Assembly: GCA_019116405.1 (NCBI GenBank)
Contig: DXBS01000052.1
Location: 1 to 33,909, forward strand
DNA length: 33,909 nt
Direction: 5' to 3'
Source: Candidatus Gallimonas intestinigallinarum
GTDB taxonomy: Bacteria > Bacillota_A > Clostridia > Christensenellales > Borkfalkiaceae
Each line of letters starts with the position of its first letter. Position 1 is the first letter of the stretch. This document shows, piece after piece, positions 23,141 through 31,143 of this stretch. The notes under the pieces were generated by a model. It saw only the letters and a list, made by a program, of their open reading frames with translations. It was not told the origin of the DNA and made no database searches. The position numbers were made by a program, and so were the translations under genes.

Positions 23141-24423
23141 GCCTTCCTCCTGAGTTCGGATTTTGCCGTCTTGATCGCCTGTGCGAGCGGTCTGTGCGCG
23201 GGGCAGATATACGAACACGCGCCGCATTCGATGCAGGCAAGCACGCCGCCGTACTTTGCCGCGTTGTCATATTCCTTTGCGTCGGTGTAAAATTCCGTCT
23301 GCATGGGCAGCAGCTTCATGGGACACACGTCCGCGCACCTGCCGCAGTTGATGCAGGGCGTGGGGTCGTAGACCGCGGTCTCGCTGCCCGCCAAAAAGAG
23401 GAACCCGCCCGTCGTCTTGGTGACGAGGGCCTCCGTGCCCGTGAGCGCCGTGCCCGTCATGGGTCCGCCCTCCACGAGTTTGACGGTGTCCTCCGCCGCG
23501 CCGCACGCCTGTGCGAGGACGGAAAGGGGGGTGCCGATCGGGCAGAGCAGGTTTTTCGGGTTTTTCGCGCCCTCGCCCGTCACGGTCACGACGCGCTCGA
23601 TGAGCGGCTTGCCCAGTTCCACCGCCTCGCAGACGGCAAACGCGGTGGCGACGTTCTGCACGATGACGCCGACGTCCGCGGGAAGTTTGCCGAGCGGCAC
23701 TTTGCGCCGCGTACAGCAGTAGATGAGCTGCTTTTCCGCGCCCATCGGGTACTGCTTTTTGAGCGGCACGACGGGCAGCTTGGTCTGTTCGAACGCCGCA
23801 ATGGCTTCAGGCTTGTTCTTTTCGATCGCGATGAGCACCTGACTGGCGCCCAGCGCCGCGGCGAGATACTTTGCGCCGCGCACGATTTCGTCGGTCTTTG
23901 CGCGCATCAGAGCGTCGTCGCAGGTGAGGTAGGGCTCGCACTCCGCGCCGTTTACGATGAGCGTATCCACGGGTACGGACGGGCGGAGCTTGACGTGCGT
24001 CGGGAAGCCCGCGCCGCCCATGCCGACGATGCCGCATTCCTCGAGACGATCTCTGATCGCCTCCGGGGCGAGACCCGTCAGAGGCGGCAGATACGCCGTC
24101 TCCTGCGCCTTGTCAGGCGCGATGACGACGCAGGGGATGGTTCCACCCCGTCCGTCGGGCATTTCGCCGACGCGCGTCACCGTGCCCGCGACGCTCGCGT
24201 GCACGTTTGCGGAGACAGCGCCGCTCGCTCTTCCGATGCATTGTCCCTTTTTGACGGTCTCTCCCGCCGCGACGATCGCCTGCGCGGGCGCGCCGATATG
24301 GCGGGACAGGGGGATATGTACTTCGCCCGTCACGGCAAGCGGCTCAATGGGCAGATGCGCCGTGCGGGATTTATGCCCCGCGAGCCGCACGCCGCGGAAA
24401 AAGGGCGCAGCTTTGCGTTTCAC
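23137..24423 (-). CDS. rnfC: Rnf complex subunit C, NADH-binding
   Basis: The peripheral subunit that exchanges electrons with NAD(H) using FMN and two 4Fe-4S clusters; related to NuoF. The 428-residue protein starts at a GTG (24423), supported by AGGAGGA and a GTGA overlap with the upstream gene. The frame continues upstream only as antisense-like, Arg-rich sequence. Motifs: GMGGAGFPTHVKL (134-146) for nucleotide/FMN binding, VNGAECEPYLTCDD, and the ferredoxin clusters C357-C367 and C397-C407. Confidence 0.95.
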   Translation of the reverse strand: MKRKAAPFFRGVRLAGHKSRTAHLPIEPLAVTGEVHIPLSRHIGAPAQAIVAAGETVKKGQCIGRASGAVSANVHASVAGTVTRVGEMPDGRGGTIPCVVIAPDKAQETAYLPPLTGLAPEAIRDRLEECGIVGMGGAGFPTHVKLRPSVPVDTLIVNGAECEPYLTCDDALMRAKTDEIVRGAKYLAAALGASQVLIAIEKNKPEAIAAFEQTKLPVVPLKKQYPMGAEKQLIYCCTRRKVPLGKLPADVGVIVQNVATAFAVCEAVELGKPLIERVVTVTGEGAKNPKNLLCPIGTPLSVLAQACGAAEDTVKLVEGGPMTGTALTGTEALVTKTTGGFLFLAGSETAVYDPTPCINCGRCADVCPMKLLPMQTEFYTDAKEYDNAAKYGGVLACIECGACSYICPAHRPLAQAIKTAKSELRRKA

Positions 24424-24965
24424 TTGATTCCTCCTTTGTCTCTGTCCTGCGGCAGGATGCGCGCAGGCAGCAATTTCAATGTATAAGTCACCGCAAACCC
24501 GACGACCGCGCCCGAGACCGCGCCCAAAAGGCACAGATAGGGGGCATAGCCGAAGAGCTGCGCTGTTCCCGCAAGGGCGCAGTAGACGGACAGCTGGACG
24601 AGGTTGTGGAGCACCGCGCCCGTGACGCTGACGGCGACAAAGCTGATGCGCGGCACGAGCAGCAGCATCAGCCTGCATGCGCACACACAGAGAAGTCCCG
24701 CCGTCGTGCTGTAGAGCATCATGGAGACATTCCCCGCGAACAGGCTGCCCAGAAAGGTGCGCACAAGCACCACGACGAGGGCGTCGGGCAACCCGTACAG
24801 CACGAGCGCGAGCATGGAAAAGATATTGGAAAGCCCAAGCTTCGCGCCCGGAAGATAGGGGATGGGGATGAGGCTCTCCAGTAAAAATGCGACCAGCCCC
24901 AGTCCCGTGAGGATGCCGAGCATCGCGATGCGTCTGCCCGCATTCCCGCCATGTTGTGATCTCAT
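24420..24965 (-). CDS. Gx transporter family membrane protein (heptaprenyl-diphosphate synthase component I-like)
   Basis: A 181-residue protein with about five hydrophobic segments. The Gly/Pro-rich part LIPIPYLPGAKLGLSNIFS and the LVRTFLGSLFAGN segment are typical of the family that databases call Gx transporter or Hpre_diP_synt_I. Such genes often sit with rnf and NusG-II-domain genes in Clostridia, and the substrate is not established. It is the first gene of the rnf operon and overlaps rnfC by GTGA. I chose the ATG at 24965, which lies 7 nt after the -10 box; the nine extra codons to 24992 would lie in the promoter. Confidence 0.82.
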   Translation of the reverse strand: MRSQHGGNAGRRIAMLGILTGLGLVAFLLESLIPIPYLPGAKLGLSNIFSMLALVLYGLPDALVVVLVRTFLGSLFAGNVSMMLYSTTAGLLCVCACRLMLLLVPRISFVAVSVTGAVLHNLVQLSVYCALAGTAQLFGYAPYLCLLGAVSGAVVGFAVTYTLKLLPARILPQDRDKGGIK

Positions 24966-24972
24966 GTATTCT

Positions 24973-25000
24973 ATTATAATTTGATTTTTCAAAAAGTCAA
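24973..25000 (-). promoter_or_regulatory. Promoter of the rnf operon (predicted leaderless)
   Basis: On the minus strand, TTGACT (25000-24995), a 16-bp spacer and TATAAT (24978-24973). Only 7 nt separate the -10 box from the ATG at 24965, so the mRNA should begin at or one base before the start codon. No Shine-Dalgarno is present. Confidence 0.78.
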
Positions 25001-25046
25001 GGCTTCACGCCGCGCGCGCCGCGAAAAGTGCGCGCCGTGCGCCCGC

Positions 25047-25076
25047 TTGACAAGTCGGTCGTATTCATGATATACT
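25047..25076 (+). promoter_or_regulatory. Promoter of the thioredoxin-reductase-like gene (predicted leaderless)
   Basis: TTGACA (25047-25052), an 18-bp spacer and TATACT (25071-25076). Six bases later comes the ATG at 25083, exactly where transcription should start. It is back to back with the rnf promoter, the -35 boxes being 46 bp apart across a GC-rich tract (25001-25046). Confidence 0.78.
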
Positions 25077-25082
25077 GCACAT

Positions 25083-25940
25083 ATGCAAACGATTTACGAT
25101 GTCATCGTTGTGGGCGGCGGCATTGCAGGGTACTCTGCCGCGCTCACGCTGCACAGTCTCAAACGAAACACCCTCTGGCTGGGCGCCGATCTGCTCGGCG
25201 AAAAGCTGCGCGCGGCGGAATATGTGCGCAACTATCCCGCCATGCTCGGTAACGGCGCGCTGTTTGCCGCCCGCATCGAGGAACAGATGAAACATGAGGG
25301 CATCTCGCTCACCAGGGCGCGCGTGGACGGCATCTACGCGGGCGAACCCTTCACGCTCACGGCGGGCGAGCAGGTCTTTTCCGCGCGTGCGGTCATTCTG
25401 GCGACGGGCGTGGAGACGGCGGGCGCGGTCAAAGGGGAGGAATCTTTCCTCGGACGGGGCGTGAGCTACTGCGCCGTGTGCGACGGCGCGCTCTACCGCG
25501 GCAAGACGATCGCCGCCGTCCTCTCCGATCGCAAGTTTGCAGAGGAGGCGGAGTACCTTGCAGGCTTTGCGAGGGAGGTGCACGCCTTCTGCCTCTATCC
25601 CGACGCGTCCTTCCATGCCGCAAACATTGTCGTGCACTACGAAAAGCCGCGCGCCGTCGAGGGCGGTATGCGCGTGGAAAAGCTTCTTCTGAAAGGGGGC
25701 GAGCTTCCCGTGGACGGCGTGTTCTTCTTAAAGAACGCGGCGCCTCCCGCCGCGCTCGTCGGCGGGCTGGAAGTGGAAGGCGGCGCGGTCAAGGTCGGGC
25801 GGGACATGTCCACCAATCTGCGCGGGCTGTTCGCCGCGGGCGACGTCACGGGCAGGCCCTACCAGTACGCCAAGGCGGCGGGAGAGGGGCTGGTCGCTGC
25901 CTATTCCGCGCACGCATTTTTACAGGAAAACAGGGCATGA
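25083..25940 (+). CDS. Thioredoxin-reductase-like flavoprotein lacking clear NADPH-binding motifs
   Basis: The 285-residue protein has the FAD fold of thioredoxin reductases (VVGGGIAGYSAA at 9-20, ILATGVE, FAAGDVTGRPYQYAKAAGEG at 250-269) and the redox-active CAVC at 130-133. In NADPH-dependent members the next domain has G-x-G-x-x-A and H-R-R-x-x-x-R. Here those regions read TIAAVLSDRKFAEEA and AFCLYPDASFHA, so neither is recognisable. Ferredoxin-dependent flavin thioredoxin reductases of Clostridia lack the same motifs, which makes such a role plausible next to Rnf; this is inference. The 6-nt spacing between promoter and ATG suggests a leaderless mRNA. It overlaps the next gene by ATGA. 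Confidence 0.82.
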   Translation: MQTIYDVIVVGGGIAGYSAALTLHSLKRNTLWLGADLLGEKLRAAEYVRNYPAMLGNGALFAARIEEQMKHEGISLTRARVDGIYAGEPFTLTAGEQVFSARAVILATGVETAGAVKGEESFLGRGVSYCAVCDGALYRGKTIAAVLSDRKFAEEAEYLAGFAREVHAFCLYPDASFHAANIVVHYEKPRAVEGGMRVEKLLLKGGELPVDGVFFLKNAAPPAALVGGLEVEGGAVKVGRDMSTNLRGLFAAGDVTGRPYQYAKAAGEGLVAAYSAHAFLQENRA

Positions 25941-26752
25941 GCGTCGCAGAGATCGAGCGTTCCATTATCAAAAAATTCCGCAAGGAGATCTGGTGTCCCT
26001 TTGTAAAGAGCGTCAAGCAGTACGAACTGCTGCAGGAGGGGGACAGGGTCGCGGTGTGCATTTCGGGCGGGAAGGATTCCTTCCTGCTCGCCAAGTGCAT
26101 GCAGGAACTGTGCCGCCACGGAAAATATGAGTTCGGGCTGGAGTTCATCGTCATGGATCCCGGCTACGCGCCGCAGAACAGGCAGCGGATCGAGGAGAAT
26201 GCGCAAAAACTCGGCGTCCCCGTGCGCATCTTTGCAAGTGATATCTTCGCCGTGGTGGACAGTGTGCAGACGGGCTCCGCGTGCTACCTCTGCGCGCGCA
26301 TGCGCCGCGGCTACCTCTATGAATTTGCCAAGAAATGCGGCTGCAACAAGATTGCCCTGGGGCATCACTTTGACGACGTCGTCGGCACGACCCTTTTGAG
26401 CATGCTCTACGGCGCGGAAATCAAGACGATGATGCCCAAGCTCCGCTCGACGGGACACCCGGGCATGGAACTCATCCGTCCGCTGTATGCCGTCCGCGAA
26501 CGCGATATCGTGCGCTGGGCGCAGGACAACGACCTGCACTTTCTCAACTGCGCCTGCCGCTTTACCGAGCGGGTGGCGAATAAAGAAGAGGAGAGCAAGC
26601 GGCGGGAGATGAAGCAGCTTCTTGCCCAAATGGAGAGGAGCAATCCAGAGGCGGCGAACAATATCTTCCGCAGCATGCACAATGTCGCGCTGGACTGCAT
26701 CGTCGGCTGGCGCAGGGAGGGAAAGCGCGGCAGCTTTCTGGATGAATACTGA
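25937..26752 (+). CDS. ttcA: TtcA-family tRNA 2-thiolation enzyme (PP-loop ATPase)
   Basis: TtcA-type enzymes activate a tRNA cytidine with ATP and insert sulfur, using a 4Fe-4S cluster. The 271-residue protein has the PP-loop CISGGKDS (41-48), the C116-x-x-C119 pair in CYLCARMRRG, GHHFDDVV near 142-149, and NCAC at 204-207 supplying the third Cys. The frame runs upstream inside the flavoprotein gene, but the ATGA overlap at 25937 sets the start. The pairing with a thioredoxin-reductase-like protein may provide thiol or cluster redox support. The exact tRNA position cannot be proved from the sequence. Confidence 0.87.
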   Translation: MSVAEIERSIIKKFRKEIWCPFVKSVKQYELLQEGDRVAVCISGGKDSFLLAKCMQELCRHGKYEFGLEFIVMDPGYAPQNRQRIEENAQKLGVPVRIFASDIFAVVDSVQTGSACYLCARMRRGYLYEFAKKCGCNKIALGHHFDDVVGTTLLSMLYGAEIKTMMPKLRSTGHPGMELIRPLYAVRERDIVRWAQDNDLHFLNCACRFTERVANKEEESKRREMKQLLAQMERSNPEAANNIFRSMHNVALDCIVGWRREGKRGSFLDEY

Positions 26753-26790
26753 GATTTTGCAGAAATTTACAATATTTTTTGCAAATGTAC

Positions 26791-26819
26791 TTGAAAATCG
26801 GATGCATTCATCGTATAAT
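26791..26819 (+). promoter_or_regulatory. Promoter before the Cys-rich protein gene
   Basis: TTGAAA (26791-26796), a 17-bp spacer and TATAAT (26814-26819), starting 38 nt after the ttcA stop. GGGAGG at 26829-26834 then precedes the GTG at 26841 by 6 nt. The transcript may continue into the CNNM genes, since I see no terminator in 27225-27280. Confidence 0.8.
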
Positions 26820-26840
26820 ATCATCATCGGGAGGCGAATC

Positions 26841-27224
26841 GTGACCGTTCGGCAGTTGCAGGAATACCTGGAAGTGGAAAAGTGGAAGGACAGCGAAAAT
26901 CGCCGCGCCGACATGTGCGGGCGGTATCAGCGCTGCCGATACTGCGTGCGCACGGAGGAGATGTCCTGCGCCATGGCATATTCCAGGTTGGTTTCCATGC
27001 GCACCTCTGACGTGCCCGATCCCATTCCCGAATGGCTGTTGCCCGATCCGCCCGTTGCCGAGGTGTTCGGAACGGAGCTCGTATCGGAGGAGGAGTCGCC
27101 CGTTTTGCAGGCAACAAGCCCTGAGCACCGCGTCCTTGTGCGCGGGAAGGGGGATATTGTCCTCTGCAGGCTGAAAAAGCGCGCCGTGCAGCAGGATGAG
27201 GCCGAGGAAGCAACAACGGCGTAA
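26841..27224 (+). CDS. Small Cys-rich protein of unknown function
   Basis: A 127-residue protein starting at GTG, chosen because of the promoter and the GGGAGG site 6 nt upstream. The longer frame from 26622 lies inside ttcA. Residues 26, 32, 35 and 43 are Cys in a C-x5-C-x2-C-x7-C pattern that could bind zinc or an Fe-S cluster. The middle is Pro/Glu-rich (PDPIPEWLLPDPPVAEVF) and the C-terminus is charged. No signal peptide or membrane segment is visible, so it is probably cytoplasmic. I do not recognise the family. Confidence 0.7.
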   Translation: MTVRQLQEYLEVEKWKDSENRRADMCGRYQRCRYCVRTEEMSCAMAYSRLVSMRTSDVPDPIPEWLLPDPPVAEVFGTELVSEEESPVLQATSPEHRVLVRGKGDIVLCRLKKRAVQQDEAEEATTA

Positions 27225-27280
27225 GCCGGGAAGATACACAAGAAAAATTTTAATTGTAAGGAGGATTCAGGGTTTTTCCC

Positions 27281-28330
27281 ATGGACAGTAGAACGATCGG
27301 ACTATTGATCGCTCTTGTCGTGCTTGTCATCCTGTCGGGCTTATTCAGCGCCACAGAGACGGCATACACAAGTTTTTCTGCGGTGCGTATGCGACGCTTT
27401 GCCAAGCGAAAACGTACCGCGCGCATGGCGTTCCGCCTGAGCGCAGACTACAATCGGATCCTGACGACGCTTCTTGTCGCAGACAACATTGTCAATATCG
27501 CGTCGGCAACGATCGGCACGCTCATTTTTACCTCGCTCATGGGCGAGGAGCTCGGCTCGGTCATCTCCACCGTCGTCGTCACCGTAGTTTTGCTCATTTT
27601 CGGCGAGATCACGCCCAAACTGCTTGCCAAGCGCCTGCCTGAGGCATTCGCTTGTGCGGCTGCATATCCTTTGTCTGTGCTGATCTGCCTTTTCCTGCCG
27701 TTCGTCTGGCTGTTCGAACTGTGGAAGAAGGTCGTTTTTTATGTCTTCCGTTTGGACAAAAAGGAGCCTCGTCTCACCGAGGAGGAGTTCAAGATGCTCG
27801 TCTCGGACGTCAGAGAGGAGGGCGTTCTCAACGACACCGAGCAGGAGCTCATTCACAGGACGCTGCGCTATGACGAGCTCACCGTCGCCGACTGCATGAT
27901 CCCGTTGGAGCGCGTCGTGGCGGTGGACGTGCGCGAGAACGACCGCGTCGTCTTTCGCGTCTTCCGCGAGACCAACTTCTCCCGCCTTCCCGTCTATAAG
28001 GGGACAAAGGGCAATATCGAGGGCGTTTTGTACCGCGCCGACTTCTATGAAAACATGCTCGCGGGCAGGCGGGACTTCGACAATATCATCCGCCCCGTCT
28101 CTGCGGTCGCGCCCGACGAGAAGGTGTCCGATCTGATGGAGCGCCTGCGCACGATGCGCGAGCACATGCTCGTCGTCGGCTCGGAGGACGACGCGCTGGG
28201 CATCATCACGCGCGAGGATATGATTGAAGAGCTCATCGGCGATATGGACGACGTGTACGATATGACCCCTGTCACATCGCTGCCCACGCCCGAGCCAGAG
28301 CCGCCCGAAGATGAGGAGGTGACGTCATGA
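27281..28330 (+). CDS. CNNM/hemolysin-family membrane protein, first of a tandem pair
   Basis: DUF21-type membrane domain (about residues 5-170, with FSATETAYTSFS and VLLIFGEITPKLLAKRLPEA) followed by a paired CBS domain region (about 195-325, for example MIPLERVV, NFSRLPVYKG and GIITREDMIEELIGD). These proteins (CNNM, CorB/CorC-like) are linked to magnesium or other divalent-cation efflux. The usual C-terminal CorC_HlyC domain is missing; the 349-residue protein ends in a Pro/Glu tail. The nearest AGGAGG (27259-27264) is 16 nt before the ATG, unusually far, and no closer in-frame start exists. Confidence 0.88.
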   Translation: MDSRTIGLLIALVVLVILSGLFSATETAYTSFSAVRMRRFAKRKRTARMAFRLSADYNRILTTLLVADNIVNIASATIGTLIFTSLMGEELGSVISTVVVTVVLLIFGEITPKLLAKRLPEAFACAAAYPLSVLICLFLPFVWLFELWKKVVFYVFRLDKKEPRLTEEEFKMLVSDVREEGVLNDTEQELIHRTLRYDELTVADCMIPLERVVAVDVRENDRVVFRVFRETNFSRLPVYKGTKGNIEGVLYRADFYENMLAGRRDFDNIIRPVSAVAPDEKVSDLMERLRTMREHMLVVGSEDDALGIITREDMIEELIGDMDDVYDMTPVTSLPTPEPEPPEDEEVTS

Positions 28331-29376
28331 CGCCCGCTATGATCGGCATGCTCATCGCGCTCGTGGCGCTTATCGCCATGTCCGCCTTCTGCAGTGCGAC
28401 GGAGACCGCCTATACAAGCTTTTCCGAGATGCGCATGCGCCGCTATGCCAAGAAGAGGCGCACGGCGCGCATCGCGCTCCAACTGAGCGAGCGCTACAAC
28501 CGCGTTCTGACGACGCTGCTCATCGGCAACAATATCGTCAACGTCACGACCTCTACCGTCGCAACGCTCCTCTTTGTCGGGCTGTTCGGGGAGGATTTGG
28601 GCGCAGTGCTCTCCACCGTGATCGTCACGATCGTCGTTCTCATCTTCGGCGAGGTCACGCCCAAGACGGTCGCAAAGGCGATGCCGGAGGCGTTTGCCTG
28701 CTTCGCCGCTTACCCGCTCTGGGTGCTTGCCAAGATCTTCTTCCCGCTCTCGTGGCTGTTCGGCAAGTGGGAAAAGCTCATCTTCCATATCTTCCGGCTG
28801 GACAAAAAGGAGCCCAAGTACACCGAAGCGGAGTTCAAAATGCTCGTCTCGGACGTCAGGGAGGACGGCGTTCTCAACGATACCGAGCACGAGCTCATCC
28901 GCAGGACGCTCCGCTTTGACGATCTGCACGTCGGCTCGTGCATGATCCCGCTCGACAGGGTCGCCGCGGTCAGCGTCTATGAGCAGGACAGACGCATCTA
29001 TAACCTGTTCCGCGATACCAACTTCTCGCGTATTCCCGTCTATGAAGGGGAAAAGCGCAACATTGTCGGCATTTTGTACCGCGCGGACTTCTATGAACAC
29101 CTGCTCATGCGCAAAAAGGGCATCGTGGAGCTTGTGCGGCCCGTCACGTTCACGACGACGGACGTCAAGGTCTCCGCGCTCTTAAAGCAGGCGCAGGCGG
29201 ACCGCGTGCACATGTTCGCGGTCGGCACGCGCGGCAATGCAATCGGGCTGATCACACGCGAGGACATGATCGAAGAGCTGCTCGGCGACGTGGACGACAA
29301 GTACGATTTGACGCCCGTCACCTCGCCGCTGCATCCCGTCGTCCCCGAGGCGGGGACGGAGGAGGAAGAGGAATGA
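28327..29376 (+). CDS. CNNM/hemolysin-family membrane protein, second of a tandem pair
   Basis: It has the same length (349 residues), domain order and most motifs as the preceding gene: FCSATETAYTSFSEMRMRRYAK, IFGEVTPKTVAKAMPEA, the shared RLDKEKP-like joint before the CBS pair, NFSRIPVYEGEK and GLITREDMIEELLGD. It also lacks the C-terminal CorC_HlyC domain and ends in a Glu run. The ATGA overlap with its neighbour means both are made together, so a heterodimer is likely. The pair clearly arose by tandem duplication, and the copies have diverged throughout. Confidence 0.88.
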   Translation: MTPAMIGMLIALVALIAMSAFCSATETAYTSFSEMRMRRYAKKRRTARIALQLSERYNRVLTTLLIGNNIVNVTTSTVATLLFVGLFGEDLGAVLSTVIVTIVVLIFGEVTPKTVAKAMPEAFACFAAYPLWVLAKIFFPLSWLFGKWEKLIFHIFRLDKKEPKYTEAEFKMLVSDVREDGVLNDTEHELIRRTLRFDDLHVGSCMIPLDRVAAVSVYEQDRRIYNLFRDTNFSRIPVYEGEKRNIVGILYRADFYEHLLMRKKGIVELVRPVTFTTTDVKVSALLKQAQADRVHMFAVGTRGNAIGLITREDMIEELLGDVDDKYDLTPVTSPLHPVVPEAGTEEEEE

Positions 29377-30500
29377 AGCTGTCCGTTCCCGTCGCGTCGG
29401 GCGTCGAGGCGTCCGTCAAGCGGCAGTTAAAGCAGCTCGGGTACGGGGACTGTCCCGCCCTGCAGGGCAGGATCCGGCTGGAGGGCGGCTGGCAGGACGT
29501 GGCGCGCCTCAACGTCAACCTGCGCGCGGGCGAGCGGGTGCTCATTGAACTTGCCGAGTTTTCCGCGCCCGATTTTGACGCGCTCTTTGAGGGCGTGCGT
29601 GCCATCCCGTGGGAGGAGTACCTGGGCGCGCACAGCCGCATCCTCATGGACGGCAAGTGCGTGGAGAGCAAGCTGATGGCGATCAAGGCATCGGGCGGCG
29701 TCGCCAAAAAGGCGATCGTCGAGCGCCTGCGCGCAAAGCTCGGTGTGAATACGCTGGACGAGCGCGGACCGCGCGCCGTCGTGGGCATCTTTATCGTCGG
29801 GGACAGGGCGAGCGTCACGCTGGATACCACAGGCGACGGGCTGCACAAGCGCGGCTATCGGGTCAGGACGTATTCCGCGCCGCTCAGGGAGACGACCGCC
29901 GCCGCGATGGTGGAGAGTTCCTTTTTCCGCGCGGGTAAGCCGTTTGCCGACGTGTTTTGCGGCAGCGGCACCATTCCCATCGAAGCGGCGCTCTACATGC
30001 GCAGCATTGCGCCCGGGAGAAACCGCACTTTTGATTTTGCGCATTGGCAGTGCGCGCCCGGCGTCCTGGAGGGCGCGCGCGAGGAGGCGCGCGACCTGGA
30101 GAACCACGCGCCGCTGCCGCCCGTTGAGGCGAGTGATATTTCTCGCGAGGCGGTCGAGATCGCAAAATTTCATGCCGCGCGCGCGGGCGTCGCGGACGAT
30201 ATCCGTTTTTGCGTGCGCGATATGCGCGCGTTTACGAGCGGCGAGCGCTGCGGCGTCATGATCAGCAACCCGCCCTATGGCGAGCGGCTCAAGGCTTCTG
30301 ACCTGCAGGGACTGTACCGCGACTTCGGGAAAATGTATCGTTCATTGCCCGACTGGAGCTGCTGCTTTCTCTCCTCCTACGAGGGCGCTGAGCGCGCGTT
30401 CGGCGGGAGGGCGGAAAAAAAGCGCAGGCTGTGGAACGCGGGCATCGCCTGCACATTGTATTCCTATTTCGGCGCCCCGCCCGCCGTAAAATCTCTGTGA
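29373..30500 (+). CDS. THUMP-domain class I SAM-dependent RNA methyltransferase (RlmL/YpsC-like)
   Basis: A 375-residue protein with an N-terminal ferredoxin-like/THUMP region (about 1-160) and a Rossmann methyltransferase domain. The SAM motif is ADVFCGSGTIPIEAA near residue 190-205, an acidic SAM contact is in EASDIS, and the N6-methyltransferase motif ISNPPYGER follows. This matches the RlmL N-terminal half and Bacillus YpsC, which methylate guanine N2 in 23S rRNA; the exact target here is inferred. It overlaps the second CNNM gene by ATGA and closes that operon. Confidence 0.9.
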   Translation: MKLSVPVASGVEASVKRQLKQLGYGDCPALQGRIRLEGGWQDVARLNVNLRAGERVLIELAEFSAPDFDALFEGVRAIPWEEYLGAHSRILMDGKCVESKLMAIKASGGVAKKAIVERLRAKLGVNTLDERGPRAVVGIFIVGDRASVTLDTTGDGLHKRGYRVRTYSAPLRETTAAAMVESSFFRAGKPFADVFCGSGTIPIEAALYMRSIAPGRNRTFDFAHWQCAPGVLEGAREEARDLENHAPLPPVEASDISREAVEIAKFHAARAGVADDIRFCVRDMRAFTSGERCGVMISNPPYGERLKASDLQGLYRDFGKMYRSLPDWSCCFLSSYEGAERAFGGRAEKKRRLWNAGIACTLYSYFGAPPAVKSL

Positions 30501-30546
30501 AACTGCCGCCCGTGTCAAGGAACGGAGATTGTTAAGTGAGAAGATT

Positions 30547-30566
30547 GTGAATTTGTAAAAAATCAC
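30547..30566. promoter_or_regulatory. Candidate MarR operator (imperfect palindrome)
   Basis: GTGAATTTGTAAAAAATCAC is an imperfect 20-bp inverted repeat (8 of 10 positions symmetric) placed 10 bp upstream of the -35 box of the marR promoter. Length and position would suit an autoregulating MarR dimer, but AT-rich sequence makes such matches cheap. Confidence 0.3.
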
Positions 30567-30576
30567 TTTGATTGGG

Positions 30577-30606
30577 TTGACAACTGCAGGGAATGTATCT
30601 TATAAT
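30577..30606 (+). promoter_or_regulatory. Promoter of the marR-ABC operon
   Basis: TTGACA (30577-30582), an 18-bp spacer and TATAAT (30601-30606). Predicted start near 30613. AAGGAG at 30635-30640 precedes the ATG at 30651 by 10 nt. Confidence 0.85.
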
Positions 30607-30650
30607 AAATATTGTTCAGAATCCTACAAAAAACAAGGAGAAATCAGGGT

Positions 30651-31109
30651 ATGGAAATCAACGAATATCTCATCAAGAGTTTTGAGCTGATGCGGAGTCT
30701 GGAAAACATCGACTTCTTTGACGGGGTCACCAACCTTTCCCGCACGGAGTTTCATCTGCTCCGGGAAGTCATTCTGGAGGCGGAAAAGGGGAAGAACATC
30801 ATTTCTTCCGAGCTTGCGCGCCGCCTCGGGATCACCCGTTCGGCAGTCTCTCAGATCGTGACCAAGATGGAACAGCGCGGGATCGTCAAACGCGTCGCCT
30901 CTCCCACGGACAGGAAGATCGCGTATATCTGCCTTTCGGAGAGCACGATGGCGGTATTCGAGGAGCAGTGCCGGCACGCCAACGAGACGATGCAGCGCAT
31001 CGTCGATATCTACGGGGAAGATAAGATCAGGATCTTTTTTGAGGAGTACGACGCACTGCGCAAGGTCGTCGATCAGGTCATGAAAGAGCGCGAACAGTCA
31101 AAGCAGTGA
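30651..31109 (+). CDS. MarR-family transcriptional regulator
   Basis: A 152-residue winged-helix regulator. The central part has the MarR pattern: LSRTEFHLLREV, then SSELARRLGITRSAVSQIVTKMEQRGIVKR as recognition helix region, and the wing SPTDRKIAYICLS (with the conserved D-R-K/R). Helices at both ends would form the dimer interface. It sits 34 nt upstream of the ABC transporter gene and behind its own promoter, so it most likely represses both and is released by a ligand, perhaps the transported compound. The ATG at 30651 is set by AAGGAG; the frame extends upstream to 30612 over the leader. Confidence 0.9.
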   Translation: MEINEYLIKSFELMRSLENIDFFDGVTNLSRTEFHLLREVILEAEKGKNIISSELARRLGITRSAVSQIVTKMEQRGIVKRVASPTDRKIAYICLSESTMAVFEEQCRHANETMQRIVDIYGEDKIRIFFEEYDALRKVVDQVMKEREQSKQ

Positions 31110-31143
31110 GCGACGAAGGCTTTGATCTCATTGCAAATTGTCC

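Noticed and set aside
28045..29100. 351-codon minus-strand frame opposite the CNNM pair
   Set aside because: Shadow of the CNNM coding sequence; a similar frame appears opposite the first paralogue (27341-28165) because the two genes are duplicates.
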